A stretch of DNA of 64,000 nucleotides, taken from assembly GCF_039539965.1 (NCBI RefSeq), contig NZ_BAABED010000001.1, forward strand, positions 2,976,001 through 3,040,000, given 5' to 3'. This document shows, piece after piece, positions 63,189 through 64,000 of the stretch (its first letter is position 1; every line of letters begins with the position of its first letter). Below the pieces are notes generated by a model, which saw only the letters and a program-made list of their open reading frames with translations, was not told where the DNA came from and ran no database searches. The position numbers were made by a program, and so were the translations under genes. This stretch comes from Arthrobacter methylotrophus (GTDB taxonomy: Bacteria > Actinomycetota > Actinomycetes > Actinomycetales > Micrococcaceae).

Positions 63189-63953
63189 CTACCCCAGCCC
63201 GATTGCCTTGCCGAAAACGCTGAAGCCCACGAACGCCACGATGTCCAGAATGGCGTGGGCCACCACCAGCGGCATGACTCTTTTGGTTTTGGTGTAAATC
63301 CAACCGAACACCAGGCCCATCACCGCGTTGCCAATGAACGGCCCAAAGCCTTGGTACAAGTGGTAGCTCCCGCGTAGGAGCGCGCTGAGCACAATCGCCA
63401 AGGGAGTGCTCCACCCGAACTTCCCGAACCGGTCCAGGAGGTAGCCCACCACGATGACTTCTTCGACGACGGCGTGCCGCATGGCCGACAGCACCAGCAC
63501 CGGCACCGTCCACCAGTAGGAATCCAAGCCGCTCGGGATGATCGCGGTGGTAATCCCCAGTGCCCGGCCGGCCGCATAAAGACCCAGCGACGGGATCCCG
63601 ATCAGGGCGGCGAGTCCCAGTCCCTGCAGCGCGTCGCGGCCCGGGCGGGCGAAGTTGAAGCCCAGCCGGGTGAATCCCGAGGGGCTCTCCGCCGTTTGGC
63701 GGTGCATCGACAGGAAATAGAACACCAACACCACCGGGACCAGGGCAAAAGCGATGTCCAGCAACTGGTAGGTGAGGTCGAAGTACTCGCGCGTGCTCTG
63801 GGAGCGATTAAGGGTTGACGTTGCCTGTGACAACGGCGCACTCGTCATCTTGTCCAATAGCTGCACCACGGAGTACACGGCCGATTGGCCCAGGGACAAG
63901 CCGAGGACAATCAGCACTTCGGCGCGCAGCCGGCGCGTTGAGGCAAGGAGCAT
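63189..63953 (-). CDS. CPBP-family intramembrane metalloprotease
   Basis: A 254-residue membrane protein with about eight hydrophobic helices. The CPBP/CAAX-protease motifs are present: EE in AVVEEVIVVGYLL, R-x4-H in LRGSYHLYQGF, and a third, HAILDIVAFVGF, with His and Asp. These residues form the metal site of this intramembrane protease family, related to Rce1 and to bacteriocin self-immunity proteins. The substrate is unknown. It ends on the start side at 63953 near the right edge of the window, with no upstream context visible. Confidence 0.85.
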   Translation of the reverse strand: MLLASTRRLRAEVLIVLGLSLGQSAVYSVVQLLDKMTSAPLSQATSTLNRSQSTREYFDLTYQLLDIAFALVPVVLVFYFLSMHRQTAESPSGFTRLGFNFARPGRDALQGLGLAALIGIPSLGLYAAGRALGITTAIIPSGLDSYWWTVPVLVLSAMRHAVVEEVIVVGYLLDRFGKFGWSTPLAIVLSALLRGSYHLYQGFGPFIGNAVMGLVFGWIYTKTKRVMPLVVAHAILDIVAFVGFSVFGKAIGLG

Positions 63954-64000
63954 GTTCCTATCTTGCCTGCATTTGCCTGATGTTTCCCGGGAGCCGGCCG

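Overview
The window reads as chromosome of a high-GC actinobacterium, most likely Micrococcaceae of the Arthrobacter/Paenarthrobacter/Pseudarthrobacter type. This rests on strong third-position GC, an actinobacterial SAM-IV riboswitch in front of metX, dgt next to dnaG, and eukaryote-like dimeric glyS. The genus is inferred from general protein character; no database was searched.

Layout. 0-5.3 kb: the start of an acyl-CoA dehydrogenase with a palindromic operator, a secreted protein, an SGNH hydrolase, and a coupled marR-MFS pair behind two abutting operators. 5.4-29.9 kb looks accessory. It holds a prephenate dehydratase of alphaproteobacterial style and a tightly overlapped operon of AMP-forming acyl-CoA ligase, 2-oxoacid dehydrogenase E1alpha, E1beta and E2, and an acyl carrier protein. 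It continues with a TetR/SDR pair beside an inverted SDR relic, a stress-type group (phosphoribosyltransferase-hydrolase fusion, BON protein, DUF302, an Hsp20 relic), and a complete CstR-type reactive-sulfur operon. It ends with a nonsense-broken MFS gene, a class A PBP, Lgt and a second MFS/MarR pair. Relics cluster here: truncated thioredoxin, SDR tail, Hsp20, the MFS nonsense mutation and a decayed membrane ORF. The segment ends at a tRNA gene with anticodon CAU, but no integrase is visible.

30-35.9 kb: a glycosyltransferase / transporter / CDP-alcohol phosphatidyltransferase / holin-like run, a Bcr/CflA-type exporter and two small proteins. 35.9-39.4 kb: two identical tRNA-Asn genes inside 84-bp direct repeats bracket a 1002-residue secreted polysaccharide deacetylase whose C-terminal FN3-carbohydrate-binding unit is duplicated. 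39.5-54.8 kb is mostly core: dnaG, dgt, dusB, an ABC exporter with its own two-component system, a YibE/F protein, a flavin oxidase, a GNAT protein, glyS, a DMT transporter and an S4 protein. 54.8-64 kb: an esterase and a second SGNH hydrolase divergently arranged around an operator like the one at 707, then metX with a SAM-IV riboswitch, a subtilisin-like protease with three C-terminal repeats, metY, a glyoxalase-like protein and a CPBP-family membrane protease.

The best candidates for a second look are the CstR/persulfide operon with three operator-like palindromes and a decapitated thioredoxin, the ligase-dehydrogenase-ACP operon with a double E3/E1-binding domain in its E2, the family of long perfect inverted repeats sitting at gene 3' ends, and the shared GTTAC operator. 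None is claimed to be a wholly new system.
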